Source: Vigna angularis
Lineage: Eukaryota; Streptophyta; Magnoliopsida; Fabales; Fabaceae
Assembly: GCF_016808095.1 (NCBI RefSeq)
Contig: NC_068977.1
Coordinates: forward strand, 3,470,479 to 3,534,478
Direction: 5' to 3'
Length of the DNA stretch: 64,000 bases
The notes under the pieces were generated by a model. It ran no database searches. It saw nothing but the letters and a program-made list of their open reading frames with translations, and was not told where the DNA came from. Both the position numbers and the translations under genes were made by a program. Shown here piece by piece: positions 36,590-49,559 of the stretch. Position 1 is the stretch's first letter. Every line of letters starts with the position of its first letter.

Positions 36590-37075
36590 ATGGTTAAGGT
36601 TGATAGGATCAATCACCGCATTTTCAAGGTATTGTTCACTTTGGAGACTGGAACTTCATTACAGTTTTGTCTTTAAAAAGAAGAAGGATTATAACTGCCT
36701 TAGACTTCGACTCCTAAATGATGTGGAACTATTGGGTGTGGTAGGAACATAAGTCCCTTAGTCGAGGTATAAGGAAAATGATTGTTCATCTTTAATGGAG
36801 GGCTTAAATTATCGATCGTTCATTTAAGAACCTCATCATTGGCCTCATGGTGGGCACTAATGTTTCGATCCCAAGTCCGTCGAGTGACATCGTTAAGGTC
36901 AATCATCATACATCTGAAGTATTGTTCGCTTTGGAGTGTGAAACTCTGTCACGATTTTATCCTTAAAAGGTGTCTTAGAGGGTGGAAGGAGGAAGGAGAT
37001 TTAAATTGTCTTAGACATCAACTCCTAAGCGATGTGAGACTATTGAACATGATAGGAACATAAGGACCCCGATAT
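36590..37075. repeat. Direct repeat pair of a ~170-bp sequence
   Basis: 36590-36753 and 36894-37065 share GGTATTGTTC.CTTTGGAG, a TTAAAAAG-like stretch, CTTAGAC.TC.ACTCCTAA, GATGTG..ACTATTG and TAGGAACATAAG. The copies are diverged and are probably the remains of a retroelement LTR or internal tandem. Confidence 0.6.
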
Positions 37076-37179
37076 CAAATTTTGATTCGACATACATGAT
37101 GGTGTTTGATCCCTTGGTTAGACATTGGTCAACTTTATAGTTTGCAAAATTAGAAGTGAAATCTAAATTTAATCTATCA

Positions 37180-37182
<3 letters not shown>

Positions 37183-37233
<51 letters not shown>
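37183..37233. repeat. (AT)n microsatellite
   Basis: About 50 bases of pure AT repeat directly before the degenerate array that starts near 37240. Confidence 0.9.
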
Positions 37234-37235
<2 letters not shown>

Positions 37236-37239
37236 ATGT

Positions 37240-38050
37240 ATTCCTAGACTTATTTAATAATTTTTGTTATACTCATGTAATGTGTATTGCAATGCTCGTC
37301 TAATTAGTGAGTGGACAAACTCATCTAATGTGTATTAATAAAGACATATAATTTGTATATAAATAAACTTGTATAATGTATAATGCTAAACTTTCCTAAT
37401 CAGTATATATACATGCTAGAATTGTTTAATTAGTGTTTGGGCATAATCATCCAATCAATGTATTTGTAGACTAATTTAATTGTATTGTAAGACTTGTTTA
37501 ACCAACGAATGAATAAATTTGTCTAATGTGTATTAATAGACTCGTATAATTTGCATATAGAGAAACAAACTTGTGTTATGAATATTGTCAAACTTGTGTA
37601 GTCCGTGTATGAACAACTTGTTTAGTGTTTATTGCTAGACTTGTTTAATTTGTGTATGCACATATTGGCCTAATGGGTATTCTTAGACCCATATAATCAA
37701 TGTGTGAAATAATTCATCTAATATTTTTTGCTATACTTGTTTACTAATTATATGAACATGTTCGTTTAATGTATATTGTTACACTTGTTTAATCAGTGCA
37801 TTAACAAACTCGTTTAATAATTTTGTTATACTCGATTAATCATTGTACATTTAGAGTCGTCTAATTAATGTATGAAATACCTCATTTAATGTTTTTGGTT
37901 ATACTTATCTAATTAATGTATGAACAAAAACAACTTTATTGTACATTGGTAGACTCCTTTAATGATTTTTGTTATACTTGTTTAATGTGCATATTGTTAG
38001 ACTCATAATGTTTTTTGCTATATTTTCTAGTGTGTATTACTAGAAAGAAT
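37240..38050. repeat. Degenerate tandem array of alternating ~26-base half-units
   Basis: Two related half-units alternate: ACTTGTTTAATYAGTGTATG and ACTCGTCTAATGTGTATTG followed by TAG, so the full period is about 50 bases, repeated 12-16 times over 0.8 kb with heavy divergence. No ORF survives. Confidence 0.7.
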
Positions 38051-41000
38051 GGTCTAATCAATGTATGTCTAATATATATTTATAGATTCAAATAATTACA
38101 ATATAAATACACTAGTAATATATTTAAAGACAGCTAGTTTGTTAGATTTTATTTTTTGTTTTAATCTTATTAAAGCCACAAGCTTTAACAATTTGAAGTT
38201 AAAGTAAAAGATATGAATTCAATGAATATAAAACAAAATTTATAATATTAAGAAATGTGATTTTTTTTTGTATGAGTAAACCTTTGAAATAAACTATTAA
38301 ATACATTCTTTTAATTTATTTTGTGACAAATATAATTATTAAAAGTGTTAAACATATTTTTAGTCCCTAAACTTTAATGTAAAATTGAAATTCGTTCTTC
38401 TCTGAAACTTTATACAATTTGATTATCAAACTTTTAAAATAAATGGATATACTCTTTCTAACTCAATTATAATAAATTGTTTATACACATCAAGTGGTAT
38501 TTCATGTTGATATTTGAATTGTTTATAATGTTTGACTTATTCTAACTAAAATTTCATTCTAGAAGATGGTTTAACACATAAAAAACATTAATATCTTTAG
38601 ATTAAAATACTATATTCATTCATTTTTAAAATTAAAGATATAAATAAATAAATTTTTTGAATAGAAACTAATTACAATTTTGCCTTCAACTTTAGAGACA
38701 AAAAAACATACTTAACACTTATTTAAAACATTTTAGAAAGATATATATAATTCATGCTAATTTTTCATTAAATAATATTAATTTAATTTACATAATAAAA
38801 ATATGAAGAATATTCAACAATAAAAATATTTATATAATTATTGAAAGTATTTTTTTGTAAGATAAAATTATTACATAAAAAAATTTATATGACAATATAA
38901 ATACTTTGTATTATTAATAAATTTATATTATTTTCTTAAATAATATTATTTTAAGACATTAAACTAAAATATATATTTTTAAATTTAATTTTGTTGTATG
39001 ACAAAGTAATTAAAAATCATTGATAAAATTAAAAATTAAAAAATATTATGAAAAATAATTAATACTTTAAATTTAAGTTAATCATTAATAATTTATTAAA
39101 TGATTAAGTAATTAGAAATTATGAAAGGATACAATTATAAATGAAAGAAATAGTATGAAAAAAATTTAATACTTTAAATATAAATTATTTTTTAATAATA
39201 ATTATATTAAAAATTCATTAGATAAAATTTTTTAATTATGACTAACATGTATCTAAGGACACATATTAAAAGAAGTAATAATTTATTTATTTTAAAAATT
39301 AACTAATTTTTAAAATAATTTTTAAGAATGTTGATCATAGTTTAAGTTGATTAAGAAAAATAATTCATATGGGTGAAATTTTTTTATATTGCCATATAAA
39401 CAATTCGTATTCTTAATAAATATATATTTCTTAAAATAATATTATTTTAAGAAATAAAATAGAATATATTTTTCTAAATTTAACTTTATTAAATGAATAT
39501 TATGGATTAAATTGATTAACAATATGATTGGAATTTTATACATAATTAACATTTTGAAGATTGATATTTTCAAATTTGAGAAAGTAATAATTATATTTAA
39601 GAACTAAAATAAACTTTTATTAGATATTAGATAAGAAAGTTGAAATTATTAGATAATAAAGTTGAAATGTATTGCTACTTTTACAGTAAATCAGTTTAAA
39701 AATAAATTAAATGAATAAAATATTAAAATAACCTTTTAGAAAAATACTTTTTATATGATAATATAAATAATATATGTTTCTAAATTTAATTTTTAATTAC
39801 CAAATAATTATAAATTATAAAAAAAAATAAAAATGGAAAAAATAGTATAAAAAACTATATTTTAAATATACGTTATTTTTTAATAATTTATTAAATGGCC
39901 AGTTGATTAAAAATTATAAAAAATAAAAAATAGCATTGGCAAATTAGTTTAAAATAAATAAATAAAATAATTTTTATAGATATATGATAGTAAGATAAAG
40001 TAAATAAAAAACATTAAAAATGTCAAATAATTAAAAGAAATTAATATAAAAAAATAAAATAAATATTAAGATAAATTTGTTAACAATTTTTTATATTATC
40101 ATATATTTCTAAAACTGTTCACAACTCTCTATTTCCTAATTGAAACAGTAGTTCACCACTAAAATATATTAGTTCTTGGTAACACTTTTTTTTTTCTAGG
40201 TCATTGCATGAAAATAATAATAGACTTTGTTTACCTTATAGTCTTTAGTCAACTTAGCAAAATCAACACTCTCAAGACCAAAGATAATACAACATGTTGA
40301 ATAAGAAATATTTATTGTATTTTGCAGCTTTTTTTTTCCTGTGGAGTTGGTATTCTATTAAAACTAATTGTTCATCAGAAAAATGAAAACGAAGTAAAAT
40401 ATAAAATATAAAACATAAAAGTATTAAATTGATGAATAAAAATAAAATATATGACTAATTTTGAAAACAAGAAAACTAAATATACGATTAATGTTAATTA
40501 GTAGTGATTTCTATACTTGGAAACTTTATAATGATAAAACCATGAATTGATCCTTAATTATTTATTGGCTAAAAAGAATTATGATTTGAAAAAATTAAAT
40601 ACAGACAAACTAAAATAGGCATGCAGTGGAAAAGGTAAGCCTCTTAAAAAGAATCTTGGAAGGTCAACAATGGCAGCTACTGAATACACTAAAAATATCA
40701 ATCAGTCAAATCAACTCTACAAAATGACAAAAAATTAGAAACTCTCAAGAAATTGAAGTTACGTGCCAATTTCAACTGTGTTCAATTTTTAATGTGGTCA
40801 ATTTCAACTTTATTTTATGTATTTTATTCAGGTTTAATAGGTTTCTGATTTTAATAATGTGATGTTTTATTTATTTTTTAATTCTGTCTCTATTTTATTT
40901 AAAATAATAAATATTATTTTTTATTAAACAGATATTCACATCATTTAAAAAATTTTAGTTGAGTGTGATTTTGAGTTATCTTTTTTAATTTTTATTTACT

Positions 41001-41790
41001 GTATCCGTTTTTCTATTCTTTCTAAGATAGTTGTGGAGATATTGTGAGTAAAAATAAAAATAAAATTTTAAAAATAATAAATTCACTAATATGTAATTAT
41101 TTTGTAGACATTATTAACACTAATTTAATAAAATAACTATATTTTTTTAATAAAATAAATACTAAATTACAAAAAAATGAATTATATTAAACAAACTCCT
41201 CAAAATAAAAATTCTATTAAATCTTTTATTTATTTGTTTACTATTTGCTTCTATGTACTCGTACTCTACATATTTTTTAGTTATGACGTATTTGAAACTA
41301 CATAATCAGTTGCATAAAACATAACGAACAAAAAAACAAATGATATTTTTATGAAAATTAGAGATTTAAAGAAATATATATTATTTATTGAAGAAAGTAT
41401 TTATTTATTTATTTTTCTTATTTCTCGTATTACTCGCATCATGTGGACCTTTATTCATTGGTCTGATGTCATGTTACATGCGCAAAAGTGTTTTTCTAGA
41501 CAAATTTTAAAAAAATTACGAGAATAAATAAATTGTGTAATCCTTACACAATTTTAAATAAAAAAAGTAGTATATTTTCTACATAAATTAAAAAGTAGTA
41601 TATTTTTTACGTAAATTTTGTTTTTATCCGCTAACACATAATTAAATTTGAAAGTTGTTAGATCTTAATGATTTTTAATAAGTTGTCTAAAAACAATTTT
41701 TAATAAGTTGTCTAAAAACAATTTGTAACAGAATTTACCTTATGTAACTGAGTTATTATAACTTTCGGTAAAATACATATTATAATCGAG
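38050..41790. other. Very AT-rich region without genes
   Basis: More than 3.5 kb of A/T-dominated sequence with short ORFs only. No domain, RNA or sharply bounded repeat was recognised. Several segments repeat AAATTTAA and TAAATATA motifs in a way typical of old repeat decay. Confidence 0.5.
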
Positions 41791-41799
41791 TTGACCTCA

Positions 41800-42760
41800 A
41801 AAAAGATATAGAGAATTTAGTGAAACATATGAGGAGTTTGAAAAGTACGTGGAAAGCTTGATAGAGCATATTGAGAGCTCGATGGAGAACATGGTTAGTT
41901 CAGTGAAGTTATTTTATGAAAATTTGAAGTTGTGTTGCTCCTAGAATAACCCCCAGAACGACTTCTACCAAGCTCTCCTTGTCCTTTTCCGATAGTGTTA
42001 TTAAAAAGAATCATCTGGTTCGATGTGGCTCGACCTACCACGGGTTGGTTACTTAATGACCAAACTCAATCTGGTTCACTTAATTACAAGTTTTTTTTTT
42101 CAATTAAAAAAATAACAAAATTTTTCTAATTCAATACTAAATAAAGGGAAAGAGTCTTAAATTAGATTTATGATAAATCAAATATAAAATTTCATTTACA
42201 AAAAGATATCACAAAATCTCAACAAAATTTTTAATAATTTCATAGCAATTCAAATTTGTTTCTCCATAAATATTGAGTTACTAAGTTTAGATTTGTGGAT
42301 TTTCCATGTTTCCTAATTATTCCATACAAAAATAATTTCTCGCGAGCCTCCATTTCGATATTTTATAAAATGGCTAATCCAACAAAAAGTACTTATTAGA
42401 ACATTAGGTGGATTAGTGAGTTGGGTTCTTAGTGAGTCAGTTCAAAATTCACCCGTATCAAATTTCAATATTTTTTTTCAACCCAACTCGTCCTGAACCT
42501 GTAGTAGGTCGAGTTGGCTCATGTGTTCCAACCCATTTTGACTACACTACTTTTCGGGTTCCATGAGGGGAGAGGGGGTGGTTGGGCTGATGACTTTTAA
42601 TTTCAATAAAAAGTCATTCAAAGGAAAAACAACTCCACCGAGCAAACCACATGCTCCACCGAGCTCTCCACATGCTCCACCAAGTTCTTCACATGCTCCA
42701 CTGAGCTCTCTATGTCTCTTTTCGAGCTCCACGAGGTCAACTCGATTATTAGTTACACAA
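41800..42760. repeat. Possible fold-back element with 21-base repeats
   Basis: At 42640-42725 a 21-base unit, CATGCTCCACCGAGCTCTCCA, is repeated about four times. At 41835-41905 the plus strand carries the reverse-complement form (GAGAGCTCGATGGAGAACATG and a diverged neighbour), so the two ends are inverted. Between them lies CTCGACCTACCACGGGTTGG, echoed in inverted form by AACCTGTAGTAGGTCGAGTTGG near 42500. Confidence 0.5.
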
Positions 42761-43249
42761 GGACCACTTTCATGAAATGTAATTGGAAGTTGTTGGGGTG
42801 TTTGACGACTTCCAAGTTAACTGCATGTTAACCAACACAAAAACTAAAATTGTGTGGGGGTGTACGATTTCTTCATTTGAAATTGTGTGGGAGCTATATG
42901 ACTTGCCTATTCTCATATTTTTTAAAAATTTATCTATTCTTGTAATTTTCCTATCAAATTTGCCTACTTTTGTAAAAAAACCTAGAACTTACCTTTAGAA
43001 AGTTTGCGTGTGGAAAAAAAATCAAGAGGAAGGTGAATTAATTTCTTTAATAAAAATGTGCCTTTTAAAAAAATTTCTTTTTTATAAATTGATTTTATAA
43101 ATAAAAGTGATTCTTTATAATTAAAAACAATAAAGATAAAGAGTGTAGGAAAAGAGAGAATTTGCACTTGTATTTCATACTAGTTTGGATCAAAAGGCTG
43201 TACTTCCAATTGTTAATCTCTCTTAAAGAAAGATTAACCAAACACTAAA

Positions 43250-43800
43250 AATAACCAAGAACTTATAATCCCAAAGAATAAAGTTAAGGTTAGAAAACAC
43301 CTCATTCGACACACAAAGGATGAATAGAACTTTCTTCAACACACAAAAGATGAACAACTTTCCTAGGAACAACAACAACACTCAATCACAAGATACATTT
43401 AGTGAAAGTTCTCGCTCTATCCATACTAGATTTTCAATGCCCCCTTTTCACCAACATAGAGTGTTTCTCTAGCACACAACTCTTAAACCTTTGAGTGAAA
43501 AGCTCTTTTGAAGCTAGGTTTAAGTTAAATATTTATAGACTCATATTTTGAAAATTAGGTCAGAAAATAAAGAGTTCATTATTGATTATTCCTGAAACTA
43601 TTTCAAAAATTATTTTCTCACTGTGATAATCGATTACCAACAATGATAATAAATTACAAGTCTTCAACAACTAAATTATTCAGTTCTCCATGTATCTCTT
43701 GAATCAAGACATTCTTTAAGTCTTTAACATGTGTCCAAGTATCATCATCAAAACTCTTTATTGAACATCTTCTTCTTTTGCTAACAATTTCTCTCTTTTT
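43250..43800 (-). repeat. Probable copia LTR (distal copy)
   Basis: Shares with 45845-46470, in the same order, GACACACAAAGGATGAATA, AACAACAACACTCAATCAC, GTGAAAGTTCTCGCTCTA and CATCAAAACTCTTTRTTGAAC. On the minus strand there is a TATAAATATTTAAC box in a position fit for an LTR promoter. Exact ends are unclear. Confidence 0.6.
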
Positions 43801-44649
43801 TTTATGATCATAAAATTGTTGAAGACTTATGATATGTTTCTTAATCAACAACTTAAGAGGAAAAAGTAGTTAACCCACAATGGAATAAACAACAAGATAT
43901 CAACATATTCATATATCTCCCCCTCAAATAGGTACAATCACAAAGAGTCAACCCAAATATTTCTCATAAGATGACAACCAAAATTATTTCTCCCCTTTTT
44001 TTATCGCAATAAAGAAGTATCTAATCTTTATGTTTCCCCTAAATTCGTTAATTTGATTATAATTTAACTTCTCATCAATCATTAAAAATTTACTCCCCTA
44101 AATGTAATATTCTCTTTTTTTTATTAAAATAAATCTTTCTAGGAAAAGTAATTCCCTCTAAATATAAAACTGATTCTTAAGATTAAAAAAAACCTTATTT
44201 TGTTCTAGAACTTAAGATAATCAATTATCACCTTAGATAATCAATTATTCTAGAGTAAAATTTGTACTTTGGGGTTGTGTAGAGATAATCAATTATCGCA
44301 CTTGGTAATCGATTATTCTAAAACCAAAATGAACATTTTAAGACCTTGATAATTGATTATCTACACGTGAATTTTAAGAAAACTCAAATTTTAGTTATTC
44401 TTAAGCCTTTAAGACATATGTAATATTCCTAAATTTTTTCAAGACTCATAAAATTTACCAAGATACCATAGAGTCTTTCCTGATTTTTGAATTTTAACTT
44501 GCAAAATAAAACAAAATAATTTTTGTCCCCAAAATCTTATTTTGGTCCTTTAAGGTTACTAGAAGATTACTTTATAATAGGAATCCAAACATATTATCCA
44601 TTAGGAACATCAAAATATTTTATTCTACATTTATTTGACGTGTGTCCCT

Positions 44650-45845
44650 TTTTCATACATTAAAAAAAAGTGACAACATTTTGATTCCTTGAATAAATAA
44701 ATTTAGGAGCATTTTTATTTTTAAAAATATTTTTCTTAAGTCTGGGTTTTGTAACATTTTTATTTTTAGTTGCCTCTTTAAGCAAATTCTCTAGAATATT
44801 AATATCAAACATGTGACTCTTACATGACTCACTTTTAGCATTTGAGACATTTTTCTTTTCTAGATCAAAAATTTTATTTTTTAAAACTTCCTCTTCATGA
44901 GCTTTTTCAAATTTTACCTGTAATTCTTTAAAATCCTTTTTCAATTTCCTATGAGAAATATCTAGTTTTTCATAATCATTATTGCAACTAGAAATACTTA
45001 CTTGGCTTCCAAATGATTCATTATTGGCCATTAAGAAGAGGTTTACTTCTTCATCAGAATCGCTTAAGCTTGAGAAGCTTGAATCATTATCCTCCTAAGC
45101 GATATAAGCTTTATTCTTCATCAAGCATTTCTTTTCTTTCTTTTCTTTACCCTTTTTAATGCTTGAAAAATTTGCATTAACGTGTCATTTTTCTCTACAA
45201 TTGTAACACCTATACTTTGAGAAGATCCTTGTTTCTCCTCCGTGTCATTTTTAAATTGTTCCTTACTTTTGGTCTTCATGAACTTTTGAATTTTCTGATC
45301 ATGTGACTCAAATTTTCCTCATGTGAGTCTTCATCTTCTTTGGTGCTTTTGCACCTCCAACTTTAGATTTAAAGGCCAAGTTCTTTCTCTTTCCTTTGTC
45401 GTCTTCTTTATTTAATCGTCCAAGTTCCAGTTCATGTTCTTTCAACTTACCAAGGAGGGCCACCATAGACATGGTGTTAAGATTTTGTGACTCTGTTATT
45501 ACAGTCACTTTAAGTTGCTAAGATCTGTTCTACGATTTCAAAATTTTTATGTTAATTTCATTAGTTTCAAAGTATTACCCAAACCTGTGAGATTATTGAC
45601 GATATGTGTGAAGCGCTTATACATGTCATAAATTGTTTCTCCTTGTTGCATTTTGAACATTTCATACTCTTGTATCAAGGAGTTCTTTTGTGCACGCTTT
45701 ACATCATTTGTTCTTTCATGTGTCACTCTCAAAACTTCCCACATTTCATGAGCACTTTTACAAACAAAAATCTTGCAAAACTCATCGTTAAGACATATGA
45801 CATTATGTTTCTTTCTTTTACGTCATATTGAGCTCTTCTAATTTC
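44650..45845 (-). pseudogene. Copia gag remnant (UBN2-type gag, zinc knuckle, coiled tail)
   Basis: Reading the minus strand from 45845: a degraded gag with RAQYDVKERN, then MWEVLRVTHERTNDVKRAQK and QQGETIYDMYKRFTHIVNNL, then MTVITESQNLNTMSMVALLG, closely related to the open gag at 63243-64000. A damaged CCHC knuckle follows near 45200 (CYNCREK, then a stop where GH is expected), then a lysine-rich frame ending FIYSRNQNVVTFF at 44660. The first ~80 gag residues are missing, replaced by the LTR-like repeat at 45845. Frameshifts at 45547, 45308 and 45110 show it is dead. No protease, integrase or RT follows before the second repeat at 43800. Confidence 0.85.
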
Positions 45846-46470
45846 AGCGGATGAATAACACATCCTTCGACACACAAATGATGAATAACACCTCCTTCGA
45901 CACACAAAGGATGAATAACTTTTCTAGCAATAACAACAACACTCAATCACTAGACACACTATGTGAAAGTTCTCGCTCTACCCATACTAGGTTTTTTTGA
46001 AGTCTCCTTTTTCACAAACATATTGAGTTTTTCTAGCACATAACTCTTAAACCTAAGTGAAAAGTTCTTTTGAAACTATGTTTAAGTTAAATATTTATAT
46101 ATTTTTAAAATTAGGTAAAAAATTGAAGAGTTCATTTCACAACTACTACCATAAATTATTTAAAAAATTATTTTTTCGTTGTGATAATCAATTACCAGCA
46201 ATGATAATTGATTATTGTAGAAGCTTTTTCTGAAATTAATTGTGATAATCGATTATCTCATAGATTTTATGAAAAGTAAAATTTTCTTTGAGTGCTTAGG
46301 TTCTGTCCATTGACTCTTTAACTACTATTTTAAATACAATACACAACTTTTAAGTCTTCAGCAATATTTTGAATCAAGCTATTGTTTAATTCTTCACTGG
46401 TTCTTCATATATCATTATTATCATCAAAACTCTTTGTTGAACTTTCTCTTCTTTTTGTTAATAAATATTA
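45845..46470 (-). repeat. Probable copia LTR (proximal copy)
   Basis: Counterpart of 43250-43800. It contains a local duplication (GGATGAATAACACMTCCTTCGACACACAAA twice) and the AATCGATTAT motif seen in other legume copia LTRs. It directly abuts truncated gag, so the structure between the two repeats is incomplete. Confidence 0.6.
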
Positions 46471-46991
46471 ATAATTTTTAATTTATAAAATACTATTTAA
46501 CTTAATTAATATATTGATTAATTATTTTAATTTTTAATTTGACTTACATTTAATGATTTTTTAATAAATATTAGAAAAACAAGAATTTTGTTGATAAAAG
46601 TGAAGGAATATTTCTATACCCACCAATTAAAAAAATTATTTAACATTTAATATATTAACTGTCTATTTTCGAAGATGTAAAAATATAAGTTTTTTTTTAT
46701 CTAAAGTAGGTGAAAACAAATTTGAAAGAGTCCAAATATGTGTCACATCACAACAAATTCATATTTCTGTGTTCACATCCACCACTTTTGTCAATTATTT
46801 TTTATATAATTATAAAAATTTATTTACTTTAATTAACACATTACCCATAAAAACATTCACACGATTCTTTAAGTTCACAAAATTATTTTCCTTATGGTAC
46901 TGACTCTATTAATACCACACTAATTCCATGCATATTCTCTATTAAACCAGAGAAAAACAGAAAACAGAACAGAATCTCTGGAAAAGAAAAA
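46471..46991. other. Upstream region of the first AAA-ATPase gene
   Basis: AT-rich promoter region. No clear TATA box was singled out; the purine-rich stretch just before the start codon (AAAACAGAAAACAGAACAGA) is likely 5' UTR. Confidence 0.45.
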
Positions 46992-48586
46992 ATGAGAGAA
47001 ATGGGTGAATTATGGTCTCAACTAGGTTCACTCATGGCTACCATAATGTTTGTGTATGCCATGTATGAGCAATTCTTCCCGCACCACCTTCGAGTCTATG
47101 TCAGAAAATACACACAAAGATTCACACGCTTAATGTACCCTTACATCCAAATCTCCTTCCCTGAGTTCTCAGGCGAAAGGTTGAAGAGAAGTGAAGCATA
47201 CACTGCCATAAGAACCTACCTCAGTGCAAACTCTTCTCAAAGAGCACAAAGGCTCAAAGCTGAAGTTGACCAGGGTAGGCAAGACTCTGTGGTGCTTTCC
47301 ATGGACGACAATGAAGAGATCACAGATGAGTTCCACGGTGTTAAACTGTGGTGGAGTGCAAACTACACACTCCCAAGAACACAGTCATTCTCATTCTACC
47401 CTTCTTCAGAAGAGAAGAGATTTCTAACCCTAACGTTTCACAGGCGCCACCGTCACCTCATCACCACCTCTTACATCCAACATGTGTTGAAGAAAGGAAG
47501 GGCCATTGCAGTTGACAATAGGAAGCTCAAGTTGTACACCAACAACCCCAGCAACGATTGGTATGGATCATGTTTTTTTGGATTTTTATCAAACTTCGAT
47601 TTATGTTTGGATTATTTCCTGACAGGTATGGTTGGAAACGTACCAAGTGGAGTCATGTGAATTTTGAGCATCCCTCGAGGTTTGACACTCTTGCAATGGA
47701 TCCAAAGAAGAAGGAAGAGATAGTGAAGGACCTTGAGAGGTTCAAGACAGGAGAAAAGTACTATGCTAAAGTAGGGAAGGCTTGGAAGAGAGGATACTTA
47801 CTGTACGGTCCCCCTGGAACTGGGAAATCAAGCATGATAGCTGCTATGGCGAATTACATGAACTATGATGTGTATGATCTTGAACTGACAGCAGTGAAGG
47901 AGAACACGGAGTTAAGGAAGTTGTTGATTGAAACATCAAGCAAGTCGATTATAGTGATTGAGGACATTGATTGCTCTCTTGATCTGACTGGGCAAAGGAA
48001 GAAGAAGAAGGAGAAGAAAGATGAGGATGGGGAGGAGAAGCAGAAAAATAATCCTGTGAAGAAAGCTGAGGAAGAAGAGAAGAAGGAAAGTAAGGTGACT
48101 CTATCAGGGTTGTTGAATTTCATTGATGGGATTTGGTCAGCTTGTGGTGGAGAGAGGATCATAATCTTCACGACAAACTTTGTGGAGAAGCTTGATCCTG
48201 CTCTCATAAGGAGGGGAAGGATGGACAAGCACATAGAAATGTCATACTGTGGCTATGAAGCATTCAAGGTGCTGGCCAAGAACTACTTGGAGGTTGAATC
48301 ACACAGTTTGTTTCCCACTATTGAGAAGTTGATGGGAGAGACCAATATTTCACCTGCTGATGTAGCTGAGAATCTAATGCCTAAATCAGCTGATGAAGAT
48401 CCAGAAATCTGCTTGAAGAGTTTGATTGAGTCTCTTGAAGAGGCCAAGAAGAAGGCAGAAGAGGAAGCAGAGAAAAAGGCCAAGGAGGATAAGAAAGAGA
48501 ATGAAAAGAAAGAGTTAGTCAAAGATGAAAAAGTTGAAGCTTCTGAAAAATCTGGAGAAGAGGTGAAAGAAAATGGCATCCATTAG
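46992..48586 (+). CDS. AAA-ATPase, ASD/AATP1-like (BCS1 family), copy 1
   Basis: Two exons, 46992-47560 and 47626-48586 (stop TAG), give 509 residues; the splice joins GAT TG with G TAT to read NDWYGWKRTKWSH, matching the paralogue at 56508. The N-terminus has a membrane-spanning segment (about residues 7-27). Next comes the plant AAA-ATPase N-terminal (ASD) domain with FPEFSGERLKRSEAY and MDDNEEITDEFHGVKLWW, then the AAA core: Walker A GPPGTGKSS (about 251-259), Walker B IVIEDIDCSLDL (about 299-310), and the second region of homology in FTTNFVEKLDPALIRRGRMD. A highly charged K/E tail follows from about 430. Family members are membrane-anchored ATPases in ER or mitochondria, several stress-induced or linked to seed development. 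The intron is only 65 bp; retaining it would give a 222-residue product lacking the ATPase core. Confidence 0.93.
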
Positions 48587-49555
48587 TTTAGATTATGATT
48601 AGTCATGTTAGTGACACAATACCTATGATGTTGTATTTTATGTTGTTATATGAATCTTAGTTTTCTGAAGCAATAGATCGAATTAAAGGTTACTCAAATG
48701 TCTGAGATATGTTAACTCTATTAATAAAATACTGATATTTTTACTTTTCTACTTGATTCATCTTAAATTATTGTATAAGCAGGGCGTGGATAGAACGTCC
48801 TTGGTTTGCTTAAATGGTGACAGTGCACTAAATGACTTACCAAGTCTTCCTTTGGCAGACTCCTCCAATAAGAGGACGAAGCTTAAAAAAGAAAACTTGT
48901 TCCAAAATATATTATCCTAATCACCTTTGAGAGAAGACAAATCTTTTTTATGTTAAAAACATTACGGTTATTAGAATTTCAATGACATATAAGAATGTAA
49001 GAATGTATAAGGTCTCCTGTTTTCAAAAAAATTCTCACATTCAAAGTGAAAAAAAAGAAGATGAAAATTGTAACAAAAATAAAAACAACAATAGTGACAG
49101 CACGGGGACGAGGATGACAGGAAATTAGGTGATGGTAACTTCAACGGCTAACAACAATGAACAACAACAATCCATGATTTGTTTTACTTTTAGAATAAGT
49201 CTGAGTTTTACCGGAGTCAGCCTTTTTAGATTCACAATACTGTGAACTTTGACACTATTTTACGTTCTGTTTCATTTGTTTATGCTACCATATTAACGCC
49301 TGAATATCTAATTTTTGAATTCGTAAACCAATATTATTTATCTACCTAAATTGAATGATAAAAGCAAAAAACAGTGATTATAGAATTAAGAAAGATGAAA
49401 ATAAAAAAAATATTTAAAAAAAGGTCAAAATGAGTAACTATTAATTCTCATTTTTATTTTGTACACTACAATCTACAATTTTCCCAAAACCCTTAAGAGA
49501 CAGCTAAATTATATGAATGAAGAGAGTCAACATATGAGAGAAAAGGCCCAAATTA
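48587..49555. other. 3' flank of AAA copy 1
   Basis: No supported gene. The region from about 49090 to 49200 has some GC-richer sequence, with no recognisable content. Confidence 0.4.
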
Positions 49556-49559
49556 TCAA

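Noticed and set aside
47863..48234. Minus-strand ORFs within both AAA-ATPase genes (also 48283-48579, 57314-57613)
   Set aside because: They are shadows of lysine/glutamate-rich coding sequence, read in reverse as S/F-rich frames.
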